Of a stretch of 64,000 nt of DNA, positions 16,260 through 25,365 are shown piece after piece; position 1 is the first letter of the stretch, and each line of letters opens with the position of its first letter. Below the pieces are notes generated by a model that had not been told where the DNA came from, searched no databases, and worked only from the letters and a program-made list of their open reading frames with translations. Origin of the DNA: an uncultured Pelagibacteraceae bacterium (GTDB lineage: Bacteria; Pseudomonadota; Alphaproteobacteria; Pelagibacterales; AG-422-B15); assembly GCA_902577765.1 (NCBI GenBank), contig CACHAK010000001.1, positions 53,151 to 117,150 of the forward strand, written 5' to 3'. Position numbers and translations under genes: made by a program.

Positions 16260-19200
16260 ATGACCAAAAAACTAATTCAGGCACTAGAACCACGCATGAT
16301 GCTCGATGGAGCTGCAGTTGCAACTGCAATTGATACCATTGATGATTTAGCAAATACGAATAAAACTGATTTAGATAAAAAATTAAAAGAAAATAATTTT
16401 AAAACCGACCAAGATACAAAACTTCCATTTGTAAATCGTGAAAGTACTAATCAAAACATACGAACAAAACAATTCGTCTTCATTGACAGTGCAGTTGATG
16501 ATATCGAAGTCTTAGTTGAAAGTTTTGATGACAACATAGAAGTTTACATCATTCAAAGTGATGTGGATGGTTTTAAAGAAATGCAAAATATTCTTGCTGA
16601 TGAAAAAAACATTGATGGCATTCATGTTATTGGTCACGGTAGCATTGGTCAGATTGCATTTGGTGTTGCGACTCTAAACAGTGAAACATTAAACGAGTAC
16701 GCGCAAACTTTAAAAGACATTGGCGCAAGCCTCAGTGCTGATGGTGATATCTTATTCTATGGTTGTAATATTGCAGCAGATGAAAGCGGTGAGATTTTAA
16801 TCAAGCAAATTGCTGAAATTACTGACGCTGATGTAGCAGCATCAGACGATGTCACTGGTAAGGGTGGTGACTGGGATTTGGAGAAACATACAGGTATCAT
16901 CGAGACAAAAAATATTGATGTTGCAAATTACGATTATTCGCTTGCTAACGATATAACTTCCATCAACTCAAGTATTGTAAACCTTTCTTCTTCTGCAACT
17001 AACTTTAGGGCACAAGTTACTACTGATAGTTCTAATAACAATGGAGTACAGGATTCTTCTTCAGATCGATTTATAATAGTCCAAGAAAGAGCAGGTGTAA
17101 GTAGCGGGACAGGGGCCCTAAACTTCGATGTTTCTGGAGCAAAGAGCTCACATACACCAAGTACGAGTGAGCCTGTTCATGTATATTTACTTTTCTCTAA
17201 TGATGACACTAATAGTAACTCTAGACGAACTGGTAGTCGAGTAGGTGAAGTAACTTTTGATTATGAAATACTTGGCGTATTTGCGGAACCTGAAAATTTG
17301 ATTGAAATGACTGGGGTTTCAATGGATGGCGGGATTTATCCAACATTGAGTTCAGATAAAATTGGTAAGAGGGAGTTGGAATACAAGAATGAAAATCCTC
17401 CGGGTGAAGAAGGGAATAAAGACTGGTTTGCAATATCAAATGGCAACAAGACGATTAGAATTGGTACTAAAAATGGTGAGAAAGGTGACTTTATTCGTAT
17501 CATTACCAGGGCTCCAGTCGCAAACGAAGCTCCAGTTGGTAACAACGACACCGGAGCCGTTAATGAGGATGCTAGCGTTTCAGTAACTGCTGGCAGCGGA
17601 GTTTTAGCAAACGATACAGATGCTGACGGAGACTCGCTTGAAGTAAGTGCAATATCTGGTGGATCTCTTGGATCAGCTCTAGATGGCACCTATGGACAGT
17701 TAACTATGAGTGCAGATGGTAGCTATACATACAATGCAAATAAAGATGCAGCTGACGCACTAGATCCTGGTGATACAGTAACAGATACATTTACATACAC
17801 AGTAACTGACCAAACAGATACAGATACCGCAACGCTGACAATAACAATCACAGGAGTGAACGATCCTATTATCGCTGCAAACGATACCGACTCCGTATTT
17901 GAAGATAAAACAATAAATAGAAGTACTTCAGACTCTCAGGAGTTAGATCACGATGATACAGATGTTGATGCCGATGATGTATCTGGCAGTTTTACAATCA
18001 CGGCAATCAGAACAGGAAGAGAGTCTGCAACTAGTGGAACAACAGCGGGCACAATAGGTCAGGCTCTAAATGGTACTTATGGTGTATTAACTGTAGCTGC
18101 AGATGGTAGCTATAGCTATGCCGCAACTAGAAGTGGAGCAGACGCGTTAGCGGCAGGTGTATCTGCAATTGATTACTTTACCTATACAGTAAGAGATCAC
18201 ACAAGCAGTCCAAACGATACAGATACCGCTGAACTCGCAATAACTGTTACAGGAGTTGGCCCTTTAGGAGTAAACGATACGGCTTCAGTAAATGAAAATG
18301 CATCACTAAATGCAAATAATGCATCTTCAACTGGTGTTCTGGCAAATGATGATGATAATGCTGCTTATGATAGTGAGAGTTTAGCTGTTACAAATATTAG
18401 CTCAGACTCTACAGGGAATAGTGGGAACGCCACTCAAGGTGTTTTAGGTACATATGGTACTCTGACCGTTGCAGCTGATGGTACTTATACTTATACGGCG
18501 AACACAGCTGCAGCTGAAGCCTTAGATGCCGGTGACTCTGAAACTGATGTCTTCACTTACACAGTTAAAGATGATGATGATGTCAATTCAAGCACAGCAA
18601 CCTTAACAATCACTGTTAACGGAGTCGATGATAATCCAGTTGGCAATAATGATGCAGGTGCAATCAACGAGGATAAAACCCTAACTGTTAGTGCGGGAAG
18701 CGGAGTATTATCAAATGATACTGATGCTGATGCTAGTTCAAGTCTGACTGTATCTGCAATTGGTGGTGGTGGTACAGTTGGCCAAGCGCATAACGGAACC
18801 TATGGTGTTCTGACATTGAATTCAGATGGTAGCTATACTTATGTTGCAAACGGTAGAAGTGAGGATGGTCTCGCTGCTGATGCAACGGCAACCGATACAT
18901 TCACTTATACCGTAAGTGATGGCGCTGGAACAACTGATACAGCAGATTTAGTCATCACTGTAACAGGTGTAGGCCCTCAAGCTGTTGCCGATACTGGCTC
19001 AGTCAATGAAGATGCTACTTTAACAGTAAATGAAGCATCTGGTGTAATCAGTAATGATGATGACAATGCAAGCTACGATGTTGAAAGTTTAGCTATAACT
19101 GGCATCACTCACGGCGTTACTGGGAATAGTGGTAATGCTGCACAAGCTGTTACTGGAACTTACGGTGAATTAACCATGGCGGCTGATGGTAGCTATGAAT

Positions 19201-22200
19201 ATGTTGCCAACCAATCAGCAGCTGATGCCCTTGATCCAGGTGATCAAGTTACTGATGTATTTACATACACTCTTAAAGATGATGCCGATAAAAATGCAAG
19301 TACTGCAACGTTAACTATTACGGTGACTGGAATTAACGATGATATTACTGCCGTTAATGATACTGATGCGGTAAATGCTGGTGCATCAATCTCAAGAGGT
19401 ACAAGCGATGCACAAGAGCTTGATCAAGATGATACAGATGCAGACGCTGATGATGTTCCAGGTAGTCTTACTATTACAGCGATACGAACTGGACAAAAGA
19501 CAGGTAGTGGCGATACAAAAACTCTTGGCCAAGAATTTACAACAACATACGGAACAGTCACGATCAACGCAGACGGATCGTATAGTTACGCTGCCAATCG
19601 ACCTGATGCGCTTAGTCTGGCTAATGACGCAACTGTCGTTGATTACTTTACATATACTGTAACAGATCAAGCTGGTGATACTGATACAGGACAACTAGCA
19701 ATAACAGTAACTGGAACTACTGTGGTTCCTCCCACAGCAAATAATGACACAGGATATATCCTTGAGGACTCTCAGCTTCAAGTTACTGACGGCACATCTG
19801 CAGTAACAGGAACAGATAGTAATAATAATAACGAAAGTGGAGATCATTCAGGAGATGTTCTCCTTAATGATACTGATCCAGATAATGACCCTCTAACAGT
19901 TTCTGCGATAGCAGGAGGCACTCTCGGAAATGCAGTCTCTGGAACGTATGGTCAATTAACAATACAAAGTAATGGTAGCTACGTTTATAATGCTAACAAT
20001 GCTAATGCTCTTGATGCAGGAGATATTGCAACAGATACGTTCACATACACAGTAACTGATGGAACTGGAACAGACACCGCAACTATAACCTTCACCGTAA
20101 AAGGTATTGATGACGACCCTGTTGGAGTGAATGATACAGGCGCTGTTAATGAGGATGCGCAAATATCAATAAGTGCTGGCAGTGGTGTTTTATCTAATGA
20201 TACTGATGCTGATGCAAGTTCAAGTTTAACTGTTTCAGGAGTCAATGGAGGGACAGTCGGTCAAGAGTTAACAGGAACATACGGTACCCTTACGCTCGCT
20301 TCTGATGGTAGCTATGTATATACTGCCAATACCAGTGGTGCTGACGGGTTAGCTCATGGTGCAACTGCAACCGATACATTCACTTATACCGTAAGTGATG
20401 GCGCTGGAACAACCGATACAGCAAATTTGGTTATCACTGTAACAGGTGTAGGTCCTGTCGGTTCAGCAGATACAGCTACTGCTACTGAAAGTCAGACATT
20501 GACAGTTAATACAGCAGGTGGAGTATTAACAAACGATACGGGTGGAGATACGGAAAGTCTTGCGGTTACCAATGTTTCCTCAAACGGCACAGGCAATAGC
20601 GGTGCAGCAGATGCAGGGGTTTTAGGTACTTACGGAACATTAACATTAGCAGCTGATGGAAGTTATACATACATAGCAAATACAGCTGCAGCTGAAGCCT
20701 TAGATGCAGGTGACTCTGTTACTGAAGTATTCACATATACTGTAAAGGATGATGATGATAAAAACTCATCCACTGCAACACTTACAGTAACCATAAATGG
20801 GGCAAACGACCCAATCGTTGCCGTTGATGACACGGATAGTGTTAATGAGGATGCAACCGTTAGTCGAACAGTAAGTGACACTCAAGAATTAGATCATGAC
20901 GATACGGATGTTGATGGGGATGATACGAGCGGAAACTTTACAATAACTGGCATCAGAACGGGATCAAAGGATGGCACAGGTGAGACCGGTACAGTAGGTG
21001 CTTCATTAACAGGTGAGTATGGAACTCTGACAGTGAATGCGAATGGATCGTACACTTATGTTGCTGATCAAACAAAATCAGATCAACTCGTTACAGGTCA
21101 AACTGGGACAGATACATTTACGTATACGGTGAGTGATGGAACTGCCACGTCAACAGCAAATCTTACATTCACAGTAACAGGAATAAACGATAATGATCCT
21201 GTAGCCGTTGACGATACTGATACTGTTCCTAAAGGTGAGACAATTACGAGAGCGGCTAATACAACATTTGCGCTTAACGCAGACGATACTGATGCAGACG
21301 GTGAGTCATTAACAATTTCTGGAATTAGACTTGGGCAATCAGAAGGCGGTGGTGACCCAGGTACACTTGGTTCAGGACTTGTAGGAACTTACGGTACTCT
21401 TACTCTTAATGCTGATGGAAGCTATAGTTATGTTGCTGATCAGGCTGCAGCAGATGCGCTTAAAAGAGGAGAGAGCAAAATAGAATATTTCAACTATACT
21501 GTAACAGATGGAACAAATGAAGACATTGGTGTGATTGCAATAACTGTTACTGGTAAAAGTGATCCGCCAGTACCAAAAGATGATATTTTAGAAATCGATG
21601 CAGGTGCGACTGGAGTAAAAGATGCATCAAAAGGAGTATTAAAGAATGATACAGACCCTGATGGTGACAGTTTAACTGTAAATACAATACGAACAGGTGA
21701 AGAAGCTGGAACTGGGACATCTGGGACAATTGGATCACCCCTAACAGGAACATATGGTGACTTAACTATAAATTCTGATGGCAGCTATGAATACAAGGCT
21801 AATAATGCAAAATCTTTAAACCCTGGTGTAAGTAAGACGGAGTACTTCACATATACCGCAACAGATGGAGAAACGCCTGTAGAAGCTCAGATAGCCATTA
21901 CTGTGACTGGTATCAATGATCCACCTGAACTATTATACCCTGTTGTTGATCCAAATTTAGTTGTTGGCGAACCGATCATTATTAAGCACAAACAGATTTT
22001 TGATGATCCGGATACTGGTATTTATGATATTGCAGAATATAAAATTATTGATCCTGAAAGTGGTGCAGAAACAAGTCTACCAGAGGGTCTTAGATTAAAA
22101 CAAAATAAGCTGCATGGAACCATTAACACAGCAGGAACTTATACAATTACAATTAGAGCAATTGATGGTGAAGGACTTTACGCTGATCATACGTTTACAA

Positions 22201-23300
22201 TTACAGTAAATCCTAAACCAGGAGAAATGGTTGAAAATGAGACACCTGATGAAGAACCAACTCCTCCATCTAAACCAAATGTTATTAAACCTAAGAAAGA
22301 TTATTTAGCAGCTATTCAAGAGACGATTACCGAGGCAACAGCAATCAGCGATGATGGCTTTACCCTTGATACAGTTTCAATAGCTGATACTGCGTCTTTA
22401 TCAAAACCATTAAAGTTTAATGGTGGTTTGAGATTAATGGATGCTGTTGCAAACGAAGTTCCAGGAGATACAGAATCTGATCTAAAAGTTGGAGTTAAAC
22501 TAAATGATGATAATCAGAAAAATGTGGAGTTGTATTCAGGTCAGCTCTCTAACGGCGAGGCTTTACCTGAGTGGATTAGAGTCAATCCTGAAACTGGAGA
22601 AACAACAGCTGATATGCCAGAAGGTGTTGAAGCAGTTGAGGTTCAGTTGGTAGCCCTTGATAAAGACGGAAACACGAGAGATATTAATATTGTTTTAGAT
22701 AAAGCTAAAATTAAAGGCGACCAAGATTTCACAAGGGGAGCTGTTGATCAGGCAAGAGTCGTTGTTGATAATGATTCAAATGTAAACTTGATCAGAGAGA
22801 ATAACAATGCATCAAGTAATGCGGCAAATAATAATTTGAACGCTGAAACAGATTTTGAAGGTACAATGAAGCTAAGCAGTCTTCAAATGAATGCGGGCCA
22901 ATTCACATTTGATGTAATTGATGACAATCAGTCAAATGTGAAAATGTACAAAGCAGAGCTCAAAGGTGGTGGCGCATTGCCTGATTGGATTACAATTGAT
23001 CCTGAAACTGGAAAAATTGCAGTTGACCCGTCAAAGGGAAGAACAGGCTCAGCAGCCCCAGCATTCTTAACTGAAAGCCTTCAAGTTCTTGAACTGAAAA
23101 TTATTGCTGAAGACGAAGATGGAAAAGAAAGAATTATTGAAGTTGAGATTGATCTTAATGAAATAACTGAAAACGAGTCAGATGGCGAAAATTCTGCAAC
23201 AAACGATGAAATCTCTTTCATTCCACTTGATGAACAATTAAAGCTACATGCTAAAGCAGCAGATAGCTATGGCGAAAAGATTGTATCTCTAGTAAGTTAA
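16260..23300 (+). CDS. Giant DUF4347/VCBS-repeat surface adhesin
   Basis: A 2346-residue, acidic, Asp/Thr-rich secreted protein. It lacks a Sec signal; instead it begins with QALEPRMMLDGAA, the short motif shared by large proteobacterial adhesins. Residues about 71-222 are a DUF4347 domain (FVFIDSAVDDIEVLVESF, VIGHGSIGQIAFG, LFYGCNIAADESG). Residues about 421-1885 hold twelve tandem VCBS/cadherin-like repeats of 112-132 residues, each with GVLxNDTDAD, GTYGxLTxxADGSYxY, DTFTYTVxD and ITVTGVNDP. A dystroglycan/Ig-like domain and two related C-terminal modules follow (LPEWIRVNPETG and LPDWITIDPETG). No RTX nonapeptides were seen. With the flanking efflux protein and downstream adaptors it is the likely cargo of the cassette; Ca2+-dependent adhesion or biofilm function is inferred from the family. 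Confidence 0.88.
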   Translation: MTKKLIQALEPRMMLDGAAVATAIDTIDDLANTNKTDLDKKLKENNFKTDQDTKLPFVNRESTNQNIRTKQFVFIDSAVDDIEVLVESFDDNIEVYIIQSDVDGFKEMQNILADEKNIDGIHVIGHGSIGQIAFGVATLNSETLNEYAQTLKDIGASLSADGDILFYGCNIAADESGEILIKQIAEITDADVAASDDVTGKGGDWDLEKHTGIIETKNIDVANYDYSLANDITSINSSIVNLSSSATNFRAQVTTDSSNNNGVQDSSSDRFIIVQERAGVSSGTGALNFDVSGAKSSHTPSTSEPVHVYLLFSNDDTNSNSRRTGSRVGEVTFDYEILGVFAEPENLIEMTGVSMDGGIYPTLSSDKIGKRELEYKNENPPGEEGNKDWFAISNGNKTIRIGTKNGEKGDFIRIITRAPVANEAPVGNNDTGAVNEDASVSVTAGSGVLANDTDADGDSLEVSAISGGSLGSALDGTYGQLTMSADGSYTYNANKDAADALDPGDTVTDTFTYTVTDQTDTDTATLTITITGVNDPIIAANDTDSVFEDKTINRSTSDSQELDHDDTDVDADDVSGSFTITAIRTGRESATSGTTAGTIGQALNGTYGVLTVAADGSYSYAATRSGADALAAGVSAIDYFTYTVRDHTSSPNDTDTAELAITVTGVGPLGVNDTASVNENASLNANNASSTGVLANDDDNAAYDSESLAVTNISSDSTGNSGNATQGVLGTYGTLTVAADGTYTYTANTAAAEALDAGDSETDVFTYTVKDDDDVNSSTATLTITVNGVDDNPVGNNDAGAINEDKTLTVSAGSGVLSNDTDADASSSLTVSAIGGGGTVGQAHNGTYGVLTLNSDGSYTYVANGRSEDGLAADATATDTFTYTVSDGAGTTDTADLVITVTGVGPQAVADTGSVNEDATLTVNEASGVISNDDDNASYDVESLAITGITHGVTGNSGNAAQAVTGTYGELTMAADGSYEYVANQSAADALDPGDQVTDVFTYTLKDDADKNASTATLTITVTGINDDITAVNDTDAVNAGASISRGTSDAQELDQDDTDADADDVPGSLTITAIRTGQKTGSGDTKTLGQEFTTTYGTVTINADGSYSYAANRPDALSLANDATVVDYFTYTVTDQAGDTDTGQLAITVTGTTVVPPTANNDTGYILEDSQLQVTDGTSAVTGTDSNNNNESGDHSGDVLLNDTDPDNDPLTVSAIAGGTLGNAVSGTYGQLTIQSNGSYVYNANNANALDAGDIATDTFTYTVTDGTGTDTATITFTVKGIDDDPVGVNDTGAVNEDAQISISAGSGVLSNDTDADASSSLTVSGVNGGTVGQELTGTYGTLTLASDGSYVYTANTSGADGLAHGATATDTFTYTVSDGAGTTDTANLVITVTGVGPVGSADTATATESQTLTVNTAGGVLTNDTGGDTESLAVTNVSSNGTGNSGAADAGVLGTYGTLTLAADGSYTYIANTAAAEALDAGDSVTEVFTYTVKDDDDKNSSTATLTVTINGANDPIVAVDDTDSVNEDATVSRTVSDTQELDHDDTDVDGDDTSGNFTITGIRTGSKDGTGETGTVGASLTGEYGTLTVNANGSYTYVADQTKSDQLVTGQTGTDTFTYTVSDGTATSTANLTFTVTGINDNDPVAVDDTDTVPKGETITRAANTTFALNADDTDADGESLTISGIRLGQSEGGGDPGTLGSGLVGTYGTLTLNADGSYSYVADQAAADALKRGESKIEYFNYTVTDGTNEDIGVIAITVTGKSDPPVPKDDILEIDAGATGVKDASKGVLKNDTDPDGDSLTVNTIRTGEEAGTGTSGTIGSPLTGTYGDLTINSDGSYEYKANNAKSLNPGVSKTEYFTYTATDGETPVEAQIAITVTGINDPPELLYPVVDPNLVVGEPIIIKHKQIFDDPDTGIYDIAEYKIIDPESGAETSLPEGLRLKQNKLHGTINTAGTYTITIRAIDGEGLYADHTFTITVNPKPGEMVENETPDEEPTPPSKPNVIKPKKDYLAAIQETITEATAISDDGFTLDTVSIADTASLSKPLKFNGGLRLMDAVANEVPGDTESDLKVGVKLNDDNQKNVELYSGQLSNGEALPEWIRVNPETGETTADMPEGVEAVEVQLVALDKDGNTRDINIVLDKAKIKGDQDFTRGAVDQARVVVDNDSNVNLIRENNNASSNAANNNLNAETDFEGTMKLSSLQMNAGQFTFDVIDDNQSNVKMYKAELKGGGALPDWITIDPETGKIAVDPSKGRTGSAAPAFLTESLQVLELKIIAEDEDGKERIIEVEIDLNEITENESDGENSATNDEISFIPLDEQLKLHAKAADSYGEKIVSLVS
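17530..21915 (+). repeat. Twelve tandem VCBS-type repeats within the adhesin gene
   Basis: Repeat starts lie near 17530, 17869, 18264, 18640, 18977, 19343, 19730, 20120, 20457, 20813, 21199 and 21566. Three subtypes are visible: A (SAGSGVLSNDTDADASSSL, units 1, 4, 7, 8), B (QELDxDDTDxD with TITxIRTG, units 2, 6, 10 and less exactly 11-12) and C (ESLAVTN with TGNSGNA, units 3, 5, 9). The stretch 18888-18975 and 20367-20454 (units 4 and 8) match over 88 bases with five differences, all transitions. Confidence 0.85.
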
Positions 23301-23311
23301 TAAATACCTTT

Positions 23312-24031
23312 ATGAACAAAATTGTAACATTTGCGGTAACAGTGTGCTGCATATTATTGCCTTATAATTTGTCAGCAGAGGAATATTCCACACGTGTTTT
23401 AGTAACCGCAACCGAAGAAGCAACACTATCAAGTGAACTTGCTGCAAAAGTTGAATCAATTCCAATTGATGAAGGATCAAAATTTAAAGAGTCTGATATT
23501 TTAATTAAATTTGATTGCTCATTTTTTGAAGAACAAAGAAAAGTTGTTGAAGCACAATTAGAGAGTGCAAGGGTAACTTTAAAGAGTAATCAAGATCTTG
23601 CCTTGATGAGATCCATTGGTGAATATGAGGTTCAGTTATCAGAAATCGATGTAAAACGTGCAGAAGCTGAATTACAGATTGCTAAACTCAATACGGATCG
23701 ATGCGTAATTAAAGCCCCATATGATGGCAAAGTTTCTAAAGTTTTTGTAAACGAGTTTGAAAGCATTGAAAGGCAGCAGCCATTGGTTGAAATCATTGGT
23801 TCTGGAATTCTTGAGGCCAAACTGATTGTTTCAAGTAAATGGCTGGCTTGGATTGTTGAGGGTTATCCAATGAAAATCAGCATTGATGAAAATGGGCAAA
23901 CATATAGTGCCAAAATTCATACTATCGGCGTTGATATTGATCCTGTTAGCCAAACCATCGACATTACTGCAAAATTTGATGAAAATTATGATACATTACT
24001 GCCAGGCATGAGTGGGACAGCAACGTTTTGA
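23312..24031 (+). CDS. HlyD/RND-type periplasmic adaptor (membrane fusion protein)
   Basis: A 239-residue periplasmic adaptor with a signal peptide (residues 1-22, ending NLSA). The barrel-sandwich hybrid halves are visible as ATLSSELAAKVESIPIDEGSKFKESD with DILIKFDC, and INTDRCVIKAPYDGKVSKV-like sequence around residue 130, joined by a short coiled coil; a beta-barrel end closes with TLLPGMSGTATF. It starts 11 bases after the adhesin stop and overlaps the next gene by ATGA. Shorter than export adaptors with long hairpins, it is the first of three adaptors in a row and probably bridges the inner-membrane proteins to the outer-membrane channel. Confidence 0.85.
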   Translation: MNKIVTFAVTVCCILLPYNLSAEEYSTRVLVTATEEATLSSELAAKVESIPIDEGSKFKESDILIKFDCSFFEEQRKVVEAQLESARVTLKSNQDLALMRSIGEYEVQLSEIDVKRAEAELQIAKLNTDRCVIKAPYDGKVSKVFVNEFESIERQQPLVEIIGSGILEAKLIVSSKWLAWIVEGYPMKISIDENGQTYSAKIHTIGVDIDPVSQTIDITAKFDENYDTLLPGMSGTATF

Positions 24032-25365
24032 ATGATAATACTTCAATAAAAATAGCAAGATTAATTACTCTTGAGAAAAAATTTCGGACTGCAGAAAACT
24101 TATCCGAACTCGGCTTCGTTTGTGCAAATGAGTTAAGAAGTGTTGTTGATTATAATTTTTTATTTTTTCTCACAAAGTCTGCTACAGGTCGACAGAAAGT
24201 CCAAACGATCTCTGATATTTCAGTCGTTGATAGAACAGCGCCGACAGTTACGTTTGTTGAAAGATTAATAAATAAAAAGAAAGTTGAACCTGGAGTTTTT
24301 TCAGAAGTTTCAATTAGTGATTTAAGAGAAGATGGTACAAATTTAGATTTACCTGAAAATTTTCCAAACGAGTTAATGGTTGTTCCATTAATTTCAAGAA
24401 TAAAGGGCGATTTAGGTTCTCTAGTTATTGTACGATCTAATAAAGTTTCAAATACAGAAAAAGAACTGCTCCAACATATTGCTGAAACATTCAGTCATGC
24501 ATTGGACTCATTTTTATCAAGAGGATCGATCATATCATTCATTGGTAGAATTTTTTCAGGTTGGTTAAAGTGGTTAATATTATCAGCGATTGCACTTGCA
24601 ATGTTAATGCCAATTAATATATCCGCAGTAGCTCCAGTTGAGGTTATTGCTAAAAATCCGTCAGTTGTTACATCGCCAGTGAATGGTGTAGTTAAAAAAG
24701 TATTAGTTAACACAAATGATGCTGTTGATATTGGCATGGAGCTTGTAAAATTAGATGATCTTAATTTTAAATCTCAATACGAAATAAACTTACAAGAATT
24801 AGAAGTTGCTGAAGCAGAATTACTAAGGGCTAAACAATCCTCATTTACAAATGATGAGGCAAAAGCAAAACTCGTTGAACTATCAACTGAAGTTGCGTTG
24901 AAAAAAAAGCAAGTCGCTTATGCTGAGGAACAATTAAAATATTCTGTCATAAAAGCGGAGGTTTCGGGCGTTGCTGTTGTTGAAGATTTTATTGATTGGC
25001 AAGGTCGTCCTGTAAATATAGGTGAAAAGATACTAACTATTGCAAATTCAGACGATATTGAGTTCTTAATTTACCTGCCGACAAAAGACTCACTTTTTAT
25101 TGAAAAATCAGCAAGAGTTAAGGTTTTTTTAGACAGTAGCCCACTTAGCTCAATTGAAGGAAAAATATTAAGAACTTCTTACAAACCTGAATTAACAGCC
25201 GAGAATATTTTAGCTTATAAAATACACGCTAGCCTTGAGGATAATATTGAGCCGCCGCGTATTGGATTACGAGGATCAGCAAAAATTTACGGAGATCGGA
25301 CATCTCTTTTTTATTATATCTTTAGAGTTCCAATCAATATCAGCAGACAGTTTTTAGGAATATAA
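24028..25365 (+). CDS. GAF-like/HlyD fusion, membrane-anchored adaptor
   Basis: A 445-residue protein in three parts. Residues about 10-165 look like a GAF-type sensor domain (KFRTAENLSELGFVCANELRS, then ELMVVPLISRIKGDLGSLVI and a closing helix). One transmembrane segment follows (about 180-203, LKWLILSAIALAMLMPINIS). The periplasmic part (about 205-440) is a HlyD-type adaptor with paired barrel-sandwich halves (SPVNGVVKKVLVNTNDAV; VIKAEVSGVAVV) around a coiled coil. The start overlaps the previous stop (ATGA) and the stop abuts the next ATG, so the three adaptors are translated together. The cytoplasmic GAF-like domain could gate export in response to a ligand; that is inference. Confidence 0.8.
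   Translation: MNDNTSIKIARLITLEKKFRTAENLSELGFVCANELRSVVDYNFLFFLTKSATGRQKVQTISDISVVDRTAPTVTFVERLINKKKVEPGVFSEVSISDLREDGTNLDLPENFPNELMVVPLISRIKGDLGSLVIVRSNKVSNTEKELLQHIAETFSHALDSFLSRGSIISFIGRIFSGWLKWLILSAIALAMLMPINISAVAPVEVIAKNPSVVTSPVNGVVKKVLVNTNDAVDIGMELVKLDDLNFKSQYEINLQELEVAEAELLRAKQSSFTNDEAKAKLVELSTEVALKKKQVAYAEEQLKYSVIKAEVSGVAVVEDFIDWQGRPVNIGEKILTIANSDDIEFLIYLPTKDSLFIEKSARVKVFLDSSPLSSIEGKILRTSYKPELTAENILAYKIHASLEDNIEPPRIGLRGSAKIYGDRTSLFYYIFRVPINISRQFLGI

Noticed and set aside
16260..23300. RTX toxin
   Set aside because: No GGxGxDxUx nonapeptide series is present; the repeats are VCBS/cadherin-like and the C-terminus is not of RTX type.
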